Assembly (NCBI GenBank): GCA_025352345.1
Contig: JANXTP010000384.1
Span: 1 to 6,168 of the forward strand
DNA from: Burkholderiales bacterium
GTDB lineage: Bacteria > Pseudomonadota > Gammaproteobacteria > Burkholderiales > Burkholderiaceae_C
Direction of reading: 5' to 3'
Length of the DNA stretch: 6,168 nt
The notes under the pieces were generated by a model that searched no databases, had not been told where the DNA came from, and saw only the letters and a program-made list of their open reading frames with translations. Each line of letters begins with the position of its first letter. The stretch's first letter is position 1. Shown piece by piece: positions 1-6,168 of this stretch. Both the position numbers and the translations under genes were made by a program.

Positions 1-663
1 GCCGTAACCTCGCTCGCCGATGTGGCTGGCGCCCTTGTCCTCCAGGCCCTTGTTCAAGTCATCGACGGCGGTGAAATAGTCGTCTTCCACCGCAGCCTTG
101 TGCACGGTCACGGCATGGGCCACCTGCACAGCCGCCTCGACGTTGAAGGTCGGCGTGTCGGCCAGCATGCGACCGAACATCGCGATGTCGACACCCTTGC
201 GCGGCTGGCGCAGCAGATTCAACTCGTCTTTGGTGGGTTCCGTCTTGCGTTGGGCACAGGCCTGGGCCAGCTCATTCACGGCTTCGCGCTCTTCGGGGCT
301 GATGTGGGCGAGCTGCTCGATTTCGAGGTCTTCATATTTCTCGGTCTTCTTGTCGGACTTGGGCTTGCCGAAACAACCGGCCACGCTGCGCGCCCACTCG
401 CGTGCCGGCTTGTCGGGCACGTCGGCCGCCGAGAGAACAGCGAACACCTCTTTGCCGAGCAGCTTGGTTCGGGTGCCCAGGTGGCCGTCGAGCGCGGCCT
501 CGAAGGCATCCGACGTGCGCCAAGCCCGCTTCTGGCTTTGCGACGACACGCGCAAGCGCAGCGCGTCGCCCATCAGGGCCGTCTTCGGCCGGCCGGTGTC
601 GTCGCGGTTCAGGTTCGACGGTGGGTAGTTCGTGAGCATGTGGAGTTGCACAAAGCGGGACAT
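1..663 (-). CDS. cas7e: Cas7e (CasC/Cse4), Cascade backbone subunit, N-terminal 221 residues
   Basis: This is the type I-E Cascade backbone protein. In the known complex six copies polymerise along the crRNA spacer and present it for pairing with target DNA. The frame from ATG at 663 is open for 221 codons to the window edge; family members have about 350-370 residues, so roughly the last third is missing through truncation by the window, not by mutation. Visible family motifs are NLNRDD at residues 17-22, RVSSQSQKRAWR at 38-49, GVDIAMFGRM at 157-166, VAHAVTVH at 181-188, DYFTAVDDL at 195-203 and SHIGERGYG at 213-221. All match the E. coli CasC pattern in order. Residues about 100-150 are a charged helical stretch, lysine-rich at first and then acidic, as usual in this region. 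The start is supported by AAAGGA at 676-671, seven bases before the ATG. The gene lies 32 bases after cse2, in the same operon. Confidence 0.96.
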   Translation of the reverse strand, partial: MSRFVQLHMLTNYPPSNLNRDDTGRPKTALMGDALRLRVSSQSQKRAWRTSDAFEAALDGHLGTRTKLLGKEVFAVLSAADVPDKPAREWARSVAGCFGKPKSDKKTEKYEDLEIEQLAHISPEEREAVNELAQACAQRKTEPTKDELNLLRQPRKGVDIAMFGRMLADTPTFNVEAAVQVAHAVTVHKAAVEDDYFTAVDDLNKGLEDKGASHIGERGYG

Positions 664-695
664 GGTGAGTTCCTTTGAATCGATGGCGGTGGGGT

Positions 696-1205
696 TCAGT
701 TCTTGGTGCTTTCAGCGGGCCAGAGGTAGTCGTAGGCCCATTGCTTCTTGACGCCATCACCCCAGTGGACGATGTCGTTGCTCAACGCGATCACATTGGC
801 CTGCTTGCCCATCAAGGGCAGCACGCGGCGCAGGCCGGTGAACAAGGCTTCAATGTCAGGCGCTTCAAGCAGGCGCATGAACCGCAGCGAACTGACCGGT
901 GGTCGGTCGCCGCCCTCGGCGGGCTTGCTCATCGTGACCGCGACGCGCCTGTCGTCGTCATGCTCCACGTGGGCCAGCAGGCCGACGGCAGCAGCCAGAC
1001 GGTCGCGTCGATAGGCACGGCCCGCGTCGTCCCAGCCAACGGCACACAGGCGCCGATAGAGCTTTTGGTAGTGCGGTGTCAACGTCACCTCAGTCACGTT
1101 GCTGGCGCGTCGCAAGGTGGCACGCGCGGCGCGGTTGTCATCCAGATCTTTCCACCACGCGAGCAAGCTCTTGCCCGGTTCGAATTGATCGCTCAAAGGT
1201 TTCAT
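696..1205 (-). CDS. cse2: Cse2 (CasB), Cascade small subunit
   Basis: This is the small all-helical subunit of type I-E Cascade. In the known complex a dimer forms the belly and stabilises the R-loop by contacting the displaced and target strands. The protein has 169 residues, normal for the family (about 160-200). Family-like features are an N-terminal WWKDLDDNRAARATLRRA at residues 17-34, rich in basic residues suited to nucleic-acid contact; SSLRFMRLLEAPD at 105-117; and a C-terminal block NVIALSNDIVHWGDGVKKQW at 137-156 followed by AYDYLWP. The frame remains open for 87 codons upstream, but the start at 1205 is preferred: it has GGAGG at 1215-1211 with a five-base spacer, and its ATG overlaps the cas8e stop as ATGA. 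The upstream extension would lie inside cas8e and looks like shadow sequence. Cse2 is poorly conserved between species, so the call rests on both motifs and position between cas8e and cas7e. Confidence 0.94.
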   Translation of the reverse strand: MKPLSDQFEPGKSLLAWWKDLDDNRAARATLRRASNVTEVTLTPHYQKLYRRLCAVGWDDAGRAYRRDRLAAAVGLLAHVEHDDDRRVAVTMSKPAEGGDRPPVSSLRFMRLLEAPDIEALFTGLRRVLPLMGKQANVIALSNDIVHWGDGVKKQWAYDYLWPAESTKN

Positions 1206-2872
1206 GTCGGCCTCCGGTTCGCTGGCGTTTCGCCGTCGGCCGACGTCGGAACGGGTGGATTCTTGCTGGTCTTCCTCGCCTTCTTGGCAGCCGGATCGGC
1301 CACCGGCCGGCCAAGGCTTTCGCGGAGTTTGTTGCCGCGCAGGCCCGCCATTAATTTGCGGCGCGCCTCGGCGGCACGGCGCGGGTGCTGGCGCTCGATA
1401 GCACCAGCGCCGACAAAGACTTCGTCGAACAGCTGCATGACGGCCTGCTTCAGCGACGCGAGCCATTGTTCTGCCGCAGCGATGCGGTCGAATCCCTGGC
1501 CATCACGAGCCGCTGTGATGCGCTTCTCCAATTGCCGATAGAACGCGGGTTCGGTGTTGCCCCAGAAACTCGCGTCGATGTGGCTGAAGTCGCCCCGCGC
1601 ATCGGCCCCGAACCAAGCGTCCTTGACGCCACTGCGCAAGAAGAACGCGGCGAGTTCGGCAGCGGCAAGGTGCTGGCCCACTTCCACCTCGACCTCGCGT
1701 TGCACGTCCTTTGAGCATTCGGCCAGGCCATAGAGGGGAATCCTGGATTCGTACCAACAACGGGCCTTCATGTTGTCCATGTCATAGCCGAACGCCCACA
1801 GACTCAAGTTCGCCCCCAACTGCCGGCCGCGTTCGTCCAGCGCGTGGGCAACAACCCGGGCCCGCTTGCGCGAGCGCTTGGCATCGACGCCGGCCCCCGC
1901 GACCCAGCCCAGCCACTGGCGGTAGCCGAGCCCGCCGGGCTGTGGGTGCAATGGCAGCCAACCCTCCTTGGTTTCGTAGTACGGCGAGAGCGGGTGTTCC
2001 CAGGCGCCTTTGTAGTTCAGCCCGTGGTTGCGCGTGGCATAGCGTTGCAGCCGATGTTCCGACGGTCTTGCACAGATGTCGCAAGCGCCTACGGAAACGT
2101 GTTCGAAGTCGAGCCGGATGCGGCGCGGCATGGCCCAAAAAACGTGGTCGGGGTGGACTTGCACTGGAGCCGTCTCGCCATCCAACTTCTGAATCGCAGT
2201 GATGTCGGCGAGCCAGGGGAACCGCAGGTGGAGCGCCGTCTTCGTGCGGTCGCCAGACAGTGCGAGAAAGCTGTCTCGCTCCCTCACGTTGAGCCAGAGC
2301 CCATGCCACAGACTTCGGTCGGCACTGGCAGCAACGTCGATCAAGGTCGTCAGCGGCCCGCCGCCACGAAGGCCGGTTCGATGCCCGGCGCCGCCCGAAG
2401 GCGCATTGATCTGCAAGGTGAGCAGCGCCAGCGCAGCGCACGGCGGGCAGAGCGCCTCGACATGGTCGCGCTTGACGAAGTGGTCGCCGTTGTTCTTGAC
2501 GGTGTTTTCACCGGGCGAATCGATCAGCAGCCCACCGATGTCGGAGAACTCTTCGGCCTGCAGGCTGCGGTCTTGCATGAAACGCGGGCCATCGCCGTCG
2601 AAGACGAAGGCGGCTTCGATGGCCGCGAACCACTCGTGCAGCACGGCAGCCGAAGGCGGAACCTTGAAGCCTTGTCGCCACTCGCTCGCACTGTTGACCC
2701 GCGTCGTGCTTTGCAACAAGCCAATCGCGAACTGCGCCAACGCGCCGTTGAAGTCCGGTCGGTCGGCATCGAAAGCGACCACCTCCGGATCGGAAAGGCG
2801 CTGCGGCGAGATCCACTCGCGCGCGCCGTTACGCAGGCGCACTGGCATCCATGGCTCGTCGAGCAGATTCAT
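1202..2872 (-). CDS. cas8e: Cas8e (Cse1/CasA), Cascade large subunit
   Basis: This is the large subunit of type I-E Cascade, which recognises the PAM, opens the target duplex and recruits Cas3. The protein has 556 residues; E. coli CasA has about 502. The N-terminus LLDEPWMPVR at residues 3-12 is the classic Cse1 opening, followed by FNGALAQFAIGLLQ at 41-54. Two cysteine pairs, CPPC at 142-145 and CDIC at 264-267, correspond to the four cysteines that bind zinc in known Cse1 structures. A glycine-rich loop, GGAGHRTGLRGGGP at 160-173, matches the L1 loop region involved in crRNA and PAM contacts. The C-terminal four-helix bundle occupies roughly residues 385-515. After it comes a basic, proline-containing tail (about 521-556, with KKARK at 530-534) that is probably disordered. 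The start is fixed by GGGAGG at 2882-2877, four bases before the ATG, and by the ATGA overlap with cas3. The stop overlaps cse2 in the same way. Confidence 0.97.
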   Translation of the reverse strand: MNLLDEPWMPVRLRNGAREWISPQRLSDPEVVAFDADRPDFNGALAQFAIGLLQSTTRVNSASEWRQGFKVPPSAAVLHEWFAAIEAAFVFDGDGPRFMQDRSLQAEEFSDIGGLLIDSPGENTVKNNGDHFVKRDHVEALCPPCAALALLTLQINAPSGGAGHRTGLRGGGPLTTLIDVAASADRSLWHGLWLNVRERDSFLALSGDRTKTALHLRFPWLADITAIQKLDGETAPVQVHPDHVFWAMPRRIRLDFEHVSVGACDICARPSEHRLQRYATRNHGLNYKGAWEHPLSPYYETKEGWLPLHPQPGGLGYRQWLGWVAGAGVDAKRSRKRARVVAHALDERGRQLGANLSLWAFGYDMDNMKARCWYESRIPLYGLAECSKDVQREVEVEVGQHLAAAELAAFFLRSGVKDAWFGADARGDFSHIDASFWGNTEPAFYRQLEKRITAARDGQGFDRIAAAEQWLASLKQAVMQLFDEVFVGAGAIERQHPRRAAEARRKLMAGLRGNKLRESLGRPVADPAAKKARKTSKNPPVPTSADGETPANRRPT

Positions 2873-5670
2873 GCATCCTCCCTTGTTGTCATGTCTTTTT
2901 CAGAAGGCTGCACTCTCAGGCCAGCGCGCTCATCGTAAGCCCAGCTCTGGCGGCGCTCGGGTTGTCGCCCCTGGGGCGCAGCCCATGCCGAGCCGACGAA
3001 AGCACCTTCGATTTGCTCCATGGGCAGCAACACGGACCACTTGCCCTTGTCCGGCAAACTGTCCATCACACGTTGCAGTTCCACCTGCCGCGTGACGGAA
3101 GCGGGCTCGACCGGCCGTGCGATCAAACGGGACGCGACGCGTACGGTGCTGTAGGCCCAGGCGTGGCGCGGGTCGTCGCGGTGTATCCACGGTCGCAGCC
3201 GATTCCCATCCCAGCGCGCCAGCAGCACAGCGGTGCTGTCTTCGCCCAGACGGGTGGTGGTCTTGGCCTCGCTCCACCAGTCGATGCCGCCGCGCACGTA
3301 GCCGTCGGGCAGCTTGAGCGTGTGCTGTTGCGCGAGGCTCGAATCGCCATAGCCGCGACCCTCCGCAGCGTTGGCGCTGGCCTGCAAACCGGGCGGCGTT
3401 TCGGCGTCTTCGGCGAACACCGTTTCGATCAAGCGCCTTGCGTCGTCAGGCATCGTGAACTGTCCCGCCCCAAGCAGCTTCGCGCTGCGCCAGAGTTGCG
3501 CATGGTCCGGGTACACATGCGCCGCCTTCGGGAACCCCGCCTTGAACCAAGCGGCTTCCGGCGCCTCAGACCACGCGGGACCGAGCACCCACAAACACGG
3601 CGGCCCGCGTTGGTCTTTGGCCGCAGGATCGGGCAGGCGTGCGCCCTTGACGTCGCGCGGGTGGCGGCGCAAGCGCCCTGCCCGCTGAATGACGCGGTCG
3701 ATCGGCGCCAGGTCAGTGACAAGGAAATCCCAGTCGGCATCGAGGCTCTGCTCGGCCACTTGGGTGGCAATGACAAGCCGGCCGGCGCGCAATTCGGGCG
3801 TGCTGTCAGGGCCGAAGCATTCGAGCACACGTTGCTCGGTGTCCAGCCGATCACCCAACGCAAAGCGGGCGTGAAAGAGGATGAGCTTGTCGGGCGAAAC
3901 CGTGCCTTCAAAAAACCGGTGAGCAGCCAACGCATCGGCAACAGTGTTGCGCATCCAACAGGCACATTCGCCGCGCGCCAGCGCCGCCTCGATGGCCGCC
4001 ACCACCTCGGTTTCGTTGTCGCAATAGTGCGTGGCCACGGTTCGGCGCACGGCCTCGCGGGTGTCGATGGCCTGCTGCACGATGCGATCCGGCGCGTCCG
4101 ATTGCCACGAAGTCACCAATGGGAAGGCCGGGTCATTCGTCACCGCCGCGAGGGCACAACTGCGGCCCCGCGCATACGCAGCCACGAGCGATTCCTTCAT
4201 GCGCTGCGGCAGCGTGGCCGACAACAAAATCGCGCTGCCGCCCGCCATCGCATGAAACTCCAGCAGGCGCTCCAGCAACGCCTGCATGTAGGCGTCGCAA
4301 GCGTGAACCTCATCGACCACGAGCACCTTGCGCGCCAGCCCCAGCAGGCGCAATGACTGGTGCTTGCTGTGCAATACGGCCGTTAGCGCCTGGTCGATCG
4401 TACCCACGCCGGCCGGGGACAACAGCGCGCGCTTCTGATGGTCGGCCAGCCACGCGGTGCAGCGGGCTGTGGCAGATTCATCGCTCTGACGCGCGTCGTC
4501 TTCCGCTGCGCCGGGCAACAGCACCGACGACGCGAAGGCTTCGACGAGGTTGCGCTGACCGTGCGCCAGCACCAGGCTCGGGTCACCCTCGAAGAGCAGT
4601 TCGTACACCCGCTTTATGCGTCCATACATGGCATTTGCCGTCGCCATCGTGGGCAGGGCGATATAGAAACCGTCGACATGGCCAGAACTGATGAGCCGGT
4701 GCGTCAACATGACGGCAGCTTCTGTCTTGCCGGCACCGGTCACGTCCTCGAGCAGGTGAACTTGCGGCTCAGCCGAGATCGTTACTGACGCGGCCCATAC
4801 CTGCAACGGTGAAGGCGTGGTGATCGATGGAAATAGTTGCGCGAGTGCCATCGGCGACTGTTTGCCGATCGGCAAGATGCCGACGTGGTTCAGCGCCACC
4901 TCCGCCTTCCCGAGCGCTTCACGCCAGTAGTCAGGCAGCGGCAATGGCCGTTCAACATTGGCCCGGTACGCGAAGAAATCGGTGTTCGATCCGATCCAGT
5001 CCGCCAGTACGGCCAGACCTGCGACCCACCATGACAAGGCCTTGCTGTCGCGTTCAAACTCGGCAGCCGACATCGCCAGCGGGACGCGCGCCGCTTCAGG
5101 GGTAAGGAACATGGGCCTGATCGCGGCGCAAAACTCGTTGATCGCGACGGGGTCTTCGGCTCGGTTGAAATGGTGCGTCCACGCAATGGGTGCGCCCAGG
5201 TCGGGCGGTTGGCCATGGTGACCAGTGACGGCGCCGGCCCAGGCGTGCAACCCGTCTTGATAGTCTTCCGTCTCGGGCCCGAACCACTCGGCCTCGACAA
5301 CGCGATCAAACAGGGACTCGCGCCAGAACACCATTCCAAGCGTGTCGTGGCGGACGCCGTAGCTGGCCGCCAGCTTGGGTTGCCGGCCGCGCAACGCCAG
5401 AACCGCGTCGGGGCATTGACTTTGAAATGCTTCGGAGAATTTCCCAAGGTCGTGCAGCGCAAGCCAGAAGCAAACCCAGTCGACCAACGCTTCTTCACTC
5501 GCCCCGACGGCGCCGGCAAACCACTTACGCAAGCCCGGCGCGCGATTCAAGTACACCCGCCCAACAGCCGCAACATCCAGGCAGTGGTATGGCAATAGGT
5601 GGTGTGGCGCACCCAAGTCGCTGGTCGGGCGCGCCTTGCCCCAGTATCTGTAGAAGCTGGCGCCACTCAT
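2869..5670 (-). CDS. cas3: Cas3, type I-E HD nuclease and superfamily 2 helicase
   Basis: Cas3 is recruited by target-bound Cascade. Known family members nick the displaced strand and then unwind and degrade DNA in the 3'-5' direction using ATP. Residue numbers here count from the upstream in-frame GTG at 5751 (960 residues); subtract 27 for the preferred ATG at 5670 (933 residues; E. coli 888). The HD domain shows YHCLDV (H56), HDLGK (H100, D101), VRHD (H135), TGHHG (H178, H179) and ADWIGS (D251). The helicase shows Walker A TGAGKTEA at 338-345, DEVH at 480-483, SATLP at 511-515, ATQVAEQSLDADWD at 662-675 and QRAGRLRRH at 689-697. A C-terminal domain follows to residue 960. All motifs look intact. 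The ATG at 5670 is chosen because FYRYWGKA then sits about nine residues in, exactly as YWGK does in E. coli Cas3. The extra 27 residues from GTG resemble nothing known, and the Shine-Dalgarno overlaps the GTG. The stop overlaps the cas8e start as ATGA. Confidence 0.95.
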   Translation of the reverse strand: MSGASFYRYWGKARPTSDLGAPHHLLPYHCLDVAAVGRVYLNRAPGLRKWFAGAVGASEEALVDWVCFWLALHDLGKFSEAFQSQCPDAVLALRGRQPKLAASYGVRHDTLGMVFWRESLFDRVVEAEWFGPETEDYQDGLHAWAGAVTGHHGQPPDLGAPIAWTHHFNRAEDPVAINEFCAAIRPMFLTPEAARVPLAMSAAEFERDSKALSWWVAGLAVLADWIGSNTDFFAYRANVERPLPLPDYWREALGKAEVALNHVGILPIGKQSPMALAQLFPSITTPSPLQVWAASVTISAEPQVHLLEDVTGAGKTEAAVMLTHRLISSGHVDGFYIALPTMATANAMYGRIKRVYELLFEGDPSLVLAHGQRNLVEAFASSVLLPGAAEDDARQSDESATARCTAWLADHQKRALLSPAGVGTIDQALTAVLHSKHQSLRLLGLARKVLVVDEVHACDAYMQALLERLLEFHAMAGGSAILLSATLPQRMKESLVAAYARGRSCALAAVTNDPAFPLVTSWQSDAPDRIVQQAIDTREAVRRTVATHYCDNETEVVAAIEAALARGECACWMRNTVADALAAHRFFEGTVSPDKLILFHARFALGDRLDTEQRVLECFGPDSTPELRAGRLVIATQVAEQSLDADWDFLVTDLAPIDRVIQRAGRLRRHPRDVKGARLPDPAAKDQRGPPCLWVLGPAWSEAPEAAWFKAGFPKAAHVYPDHAQLWRSAKLLGAGQFTMPDDARRLIETVFAEDAETPPGLQASANAAEGRGYGDSSLAQQHTLKLPDGYVRGGIDWWSEAKTTTRLGEDSTAVLLARWDGNRLRPWIHRDDPRHAWAYSTVRVASRLIARPVEPASVTRQVELQRVMDSLPDKGKWSVLLPMEQIEGAFVGSAWAAPQGRQPERRQSWAYDERAGLRVQPSEKDMTTREDA

Positions 5671-5744
5671 CCGGGACCACCGCGTCGGCCGATGCGACGG
5701 GTCGTGGAATGCTCTCGCCCACTCAAAGCTTGGCTTCCTTGCAT
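5667..5744 (-). CDS. Possible 25-codon leader ORF coupled to cas3
   Basis: An ATG at 5744 lies six bases after a strong GGAGG (5755-5751). The frame runs 25 codons to TGA at 5669-5667, which overlaps the preferred cas3 ATG at 5670 as ATGA. The frame differs from that of cas3. The predicted peptide begins MQGSQALSGREHS and ends RRIGRRGGPG; it is basic and I recognise no family, no signal sequence and no run of regulatory codons. It explains why the best ribosome binding site is about 80 bases upstream of the Cas3 start that homology favours: ribosomes finishing the leader could restart on cas3. The alternative is that translation begins at GTG 5751 and the short ORF is chance. Short ORFs of this length arise easily in high-GC DNA, so confidence is modest. 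Confidence 0.35.
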   Translation of the reverse strand: MQGSQALSGREHSTTRRIGRRGGPG

Positions 5745-5750
5745 GACTCA

Positions 5751-5755
5751 CCTCC
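5751..5755 (-). promoter_or_regulatory. Shine-Dalgarno sequence upstream of cas3, ambiguous target
   Basis: GGAGG is read on the minus strand at 5755-5751. It overlaps the first base of the in-frame GTG (5751-5749), too close to serve it. It is six bases before the out-of-frame ATG at 5744, an ideal distance. The preferred cas3 ATG at 5670 has only a weak GGTGG nearby (5682-5678). This site therefore decides between a leader-coupled start and an atypical GTG start. Confidence 0.55.
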
Positions 5756-5773
5756 AGATGCGCCCGCGCATCT
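5756..5773. promoter_or_regulatory. 18-base inverted repeat before cas3, possible operator or RNA hairpin
   Basis: On the minus strand the sequence reads AGATGCGC-GG-GCGCATCT: two perfect eight-base arms with a two-base centre. It ends directly against the GGAGG Shine-Dalgarno of the cas operon. Its upstream arm overlaps TAAGAT (5775-5770), a possible but unproven -10 element; I find no convincing -35 at normal distance. As DNA it has the symmetry of a site for a dimeric regulator. As RNA it could form a short GC-rich stem next to the ribosome binding site. Function is inferred from symmetry and position only. Confidence 0.45.
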
Positions 5774-5855
5774 TAGGTGTCCATTTGGCTCAACAGGTGA
5801 CCGAATCCGTGTCGACGCCTGCTCGAGCCCGTTGAGTCGCCGAACCCGAGACCGT

Positions 5856-6168
5856 TCAGCCGCCCGTCTTCCAGAAGCGCTTGATCTTCGTGAAGGCCTT
5901 CAACTCGGGGCTGGCCGCATCGATCAGGGCCTCGCGTCGTGCCGCCAGCCAGCCGAGCGCGAACATCGCGTGCGGGTCGGCCGGCGCGCGCGGCGCGAAC
6001 GCGGCGATCGCGATGAGCACGTCACTGACCGCACCGAGCCGCTCCTGCAGCGCGCGCAACACCTTCAGGTAGCGGCGCAGGTCGCGTCGTCCGAACAGCG
6101 CGGCGCAGAACTCGGCGGCGTAGCGCAGCCGCTTCGCACGCTTGCGCAGGCGGTGGCGCGCGGTGTCG
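5856..6168 (-). CDS. CHAD-domain protein, C-terminal 103 residues
   Basis: The frame is open from the right window edge (first full codon at 6167) to TGA at 5858-5856, giving the last 103 residues of a larger protein. The sequence starts DTARHRLRKRAKRLRYAAEF and continues through RALQERLGAVSDVLIA, the pattern of the second half of a CHAD domain (conserved histidine alpha-helical domain). Its basic helices carry the conserved histidine and many arginines and lysines. Known CHAD proteins bind inorganic polyphosphate, and many are fused to an N-terminal CYTH triphosphatase domain; the missing N-terminus prevents deciding whether that is so here. It ends RFWKTGG. It is on the same strand as the cas genes, but 185 bases lie between its stop and the preferred cas3 start, and its G+C content is much higher, so it is probably a neighbouring host gene and not part of the CRISPR system. 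No clear terminator follows it. Confidence 0.85.
   Translation of the reverse strand, partial: DTARHRLRKRAKRLRYAAEFCAALFGRRDLRRYLKVLRALQERLGAVSDVLIAIAAFAPRAPADPHAMFALGWLAARREALIDAASPELKAFTKIKRFWKTGG

Larger units (their letters stand above)
1..5744 (-). other. Type I-E CRISPR-Cas effector operon (cas3-cas8e-cse2-cas7e, incomplete)
   Basis: Four genes lie on the minus strand in the order cas3, cas8e, cse2, cas7e, which is the signature order of subtype I-E (established knowledge: Cse1 and Cse2 are the subtype markers). Junctions are ATGA overlaps at 2869-2872 and 1202-1205 and a 32-base gap at 664-695, so one transcript and coupled translation are likely. The locus runs off the left edge inside cas7e. 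cas5e, cas6e, cas1, cas2 and an array would be expected beyond it but are not seen. No direct repeats of CRISPR type are present in the window. No frameshift or internal stop was found in any of the four reading frames. Confidence 0.95.

Noticed and set aside
22..678. 218-codon plus-strand open frame antisense to cas7e
   Set aside because: The minus strand encodes a clear Cas7e throughout this stretch, so this frame is a shadow even though it is uninterrupted.
1206..1466. 87-codon upstream extension of the cse2 frame
   Set aside because: It overlaps the cas8e coding end, is Arg/Ala/Pro-rich and unlike any Cse2 N-terminus. The internal ATG at 1205 has a good ribosome binding site and the standard ATGA overlap.
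675..1541. 288-codon plus-strand open frame antisense to cse2 and the 3' end of cas8e
   Set aside because: No family motif, and it is opposite two well supported genes; treated as a shadow.
1844..2938. 364-codon plus-strand open frame antisense to cas8e
   Set aside because: It mirrors the cas8e coding frame, shows no family motif and has low-complexity composition typical of an antisense frame.
2851..4356. 501-codon plus-strand open frame antisense to cas3
   Set aside because: It lies wholly opposite cas3 apart from its first bases opposite the cas8e 5' end. Its product is rich in Arg, His, Gln and Gly with no recognisable motif, as expected for an antisense shadow in high-GC DNA. The minus-strand frame carries every Cas3 motif.
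1..5670. A previously undescribed defence system
   Set aside because: The four genes are standard type I-E Cas proteins in standard order with intact motifs. No extra accessory gene, insertion sequence or domain fusion is inserted among them.
5770..5794. Promoter made of TTGAGC (5793-5788) and TAAGAT (5775-5770)
   Set aside because: Each hexamer matches the sigma-70 consensus at four of six positions, but the spacing is only 12 bases, too short for a standard promoter. TAAGAT alone is mentioned as a weak possibility in the inverted-repeat entry.
5671..5855. CRISPR array or short repeat-spacer unit upstream of cas3
   Set aside because: No pair of direct repeats of about 28-29 bases is present. 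The only repeats seen are inverted ones.

Overview
This window carries the effector half of a type I-E (Cascade/Cas3) CRISPR-Cas locus. It lies on the minus strand and is read from high to low coordinate: cas3 (2869-5670), cas8e/cse1 (1202-2872), cse2/casB (696-1205) and cas7e/casC (1-663, cut by the window edge). The gene order is the canonical I-E order. In such loci cas5e, cas6e, cas1, cas2 and the repeat-spacer array normally follow, which would place them to the left of position 1. No array or repeat unit is visible in the window.

Upstream of the cas operon, on the same strand, is the 3' end of a gene for a CHAD-domain protein (5856-6168, cut by the right edge). This is probably ordinary host DNA. 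It is clearly richer in G+C (about 72% in a hand count of 5881-6120) than the cas genes (50-62% in four sampled 60-base lines). The window therefore seems to include the left-right junction between a transferred cas cassette and a high-GC chromosome. Overall composition, the CHAD protein and the style of the Cas proteins suggest a high-GC proteobacterium, perhaps Burkholderiales or a relative. The sequence alone does not fix the taxon.

The operon is tightly packed. cas3 and cas8e overlap by ATGA, cas8e and cse2 overlap by ATGA, and cse2 and cas7e are 32 bases apart. Each of the three downstream genes has a good Shine-Dalgarno sequence. Cas8e, Cse2 and Cas7e are parts of the crRNA-guided Cascade surveillance complex. 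Cas3 is the HD nuclease-helicase recruited after target recognition. All catalytic motifs in Cas3 look intact, so the system is probably functional for interference.

The least ordinary part is the 185-base stretch between the CHAD gene and the cas3 start preferred here. It holds an 18-base inverted repeat with perfect 8-base arms (5756-5773). Directly after it is a Shine-Dalgarno sequence that is well spaced not for the Cas3 frame but for a 25-codon leader ORF (5667-5744). The stop of that ORF overlaps the likely Cas3 start in an ATGA. I see no previously undescribed defence system here. The new material, if any, is in how this operon is controlled.
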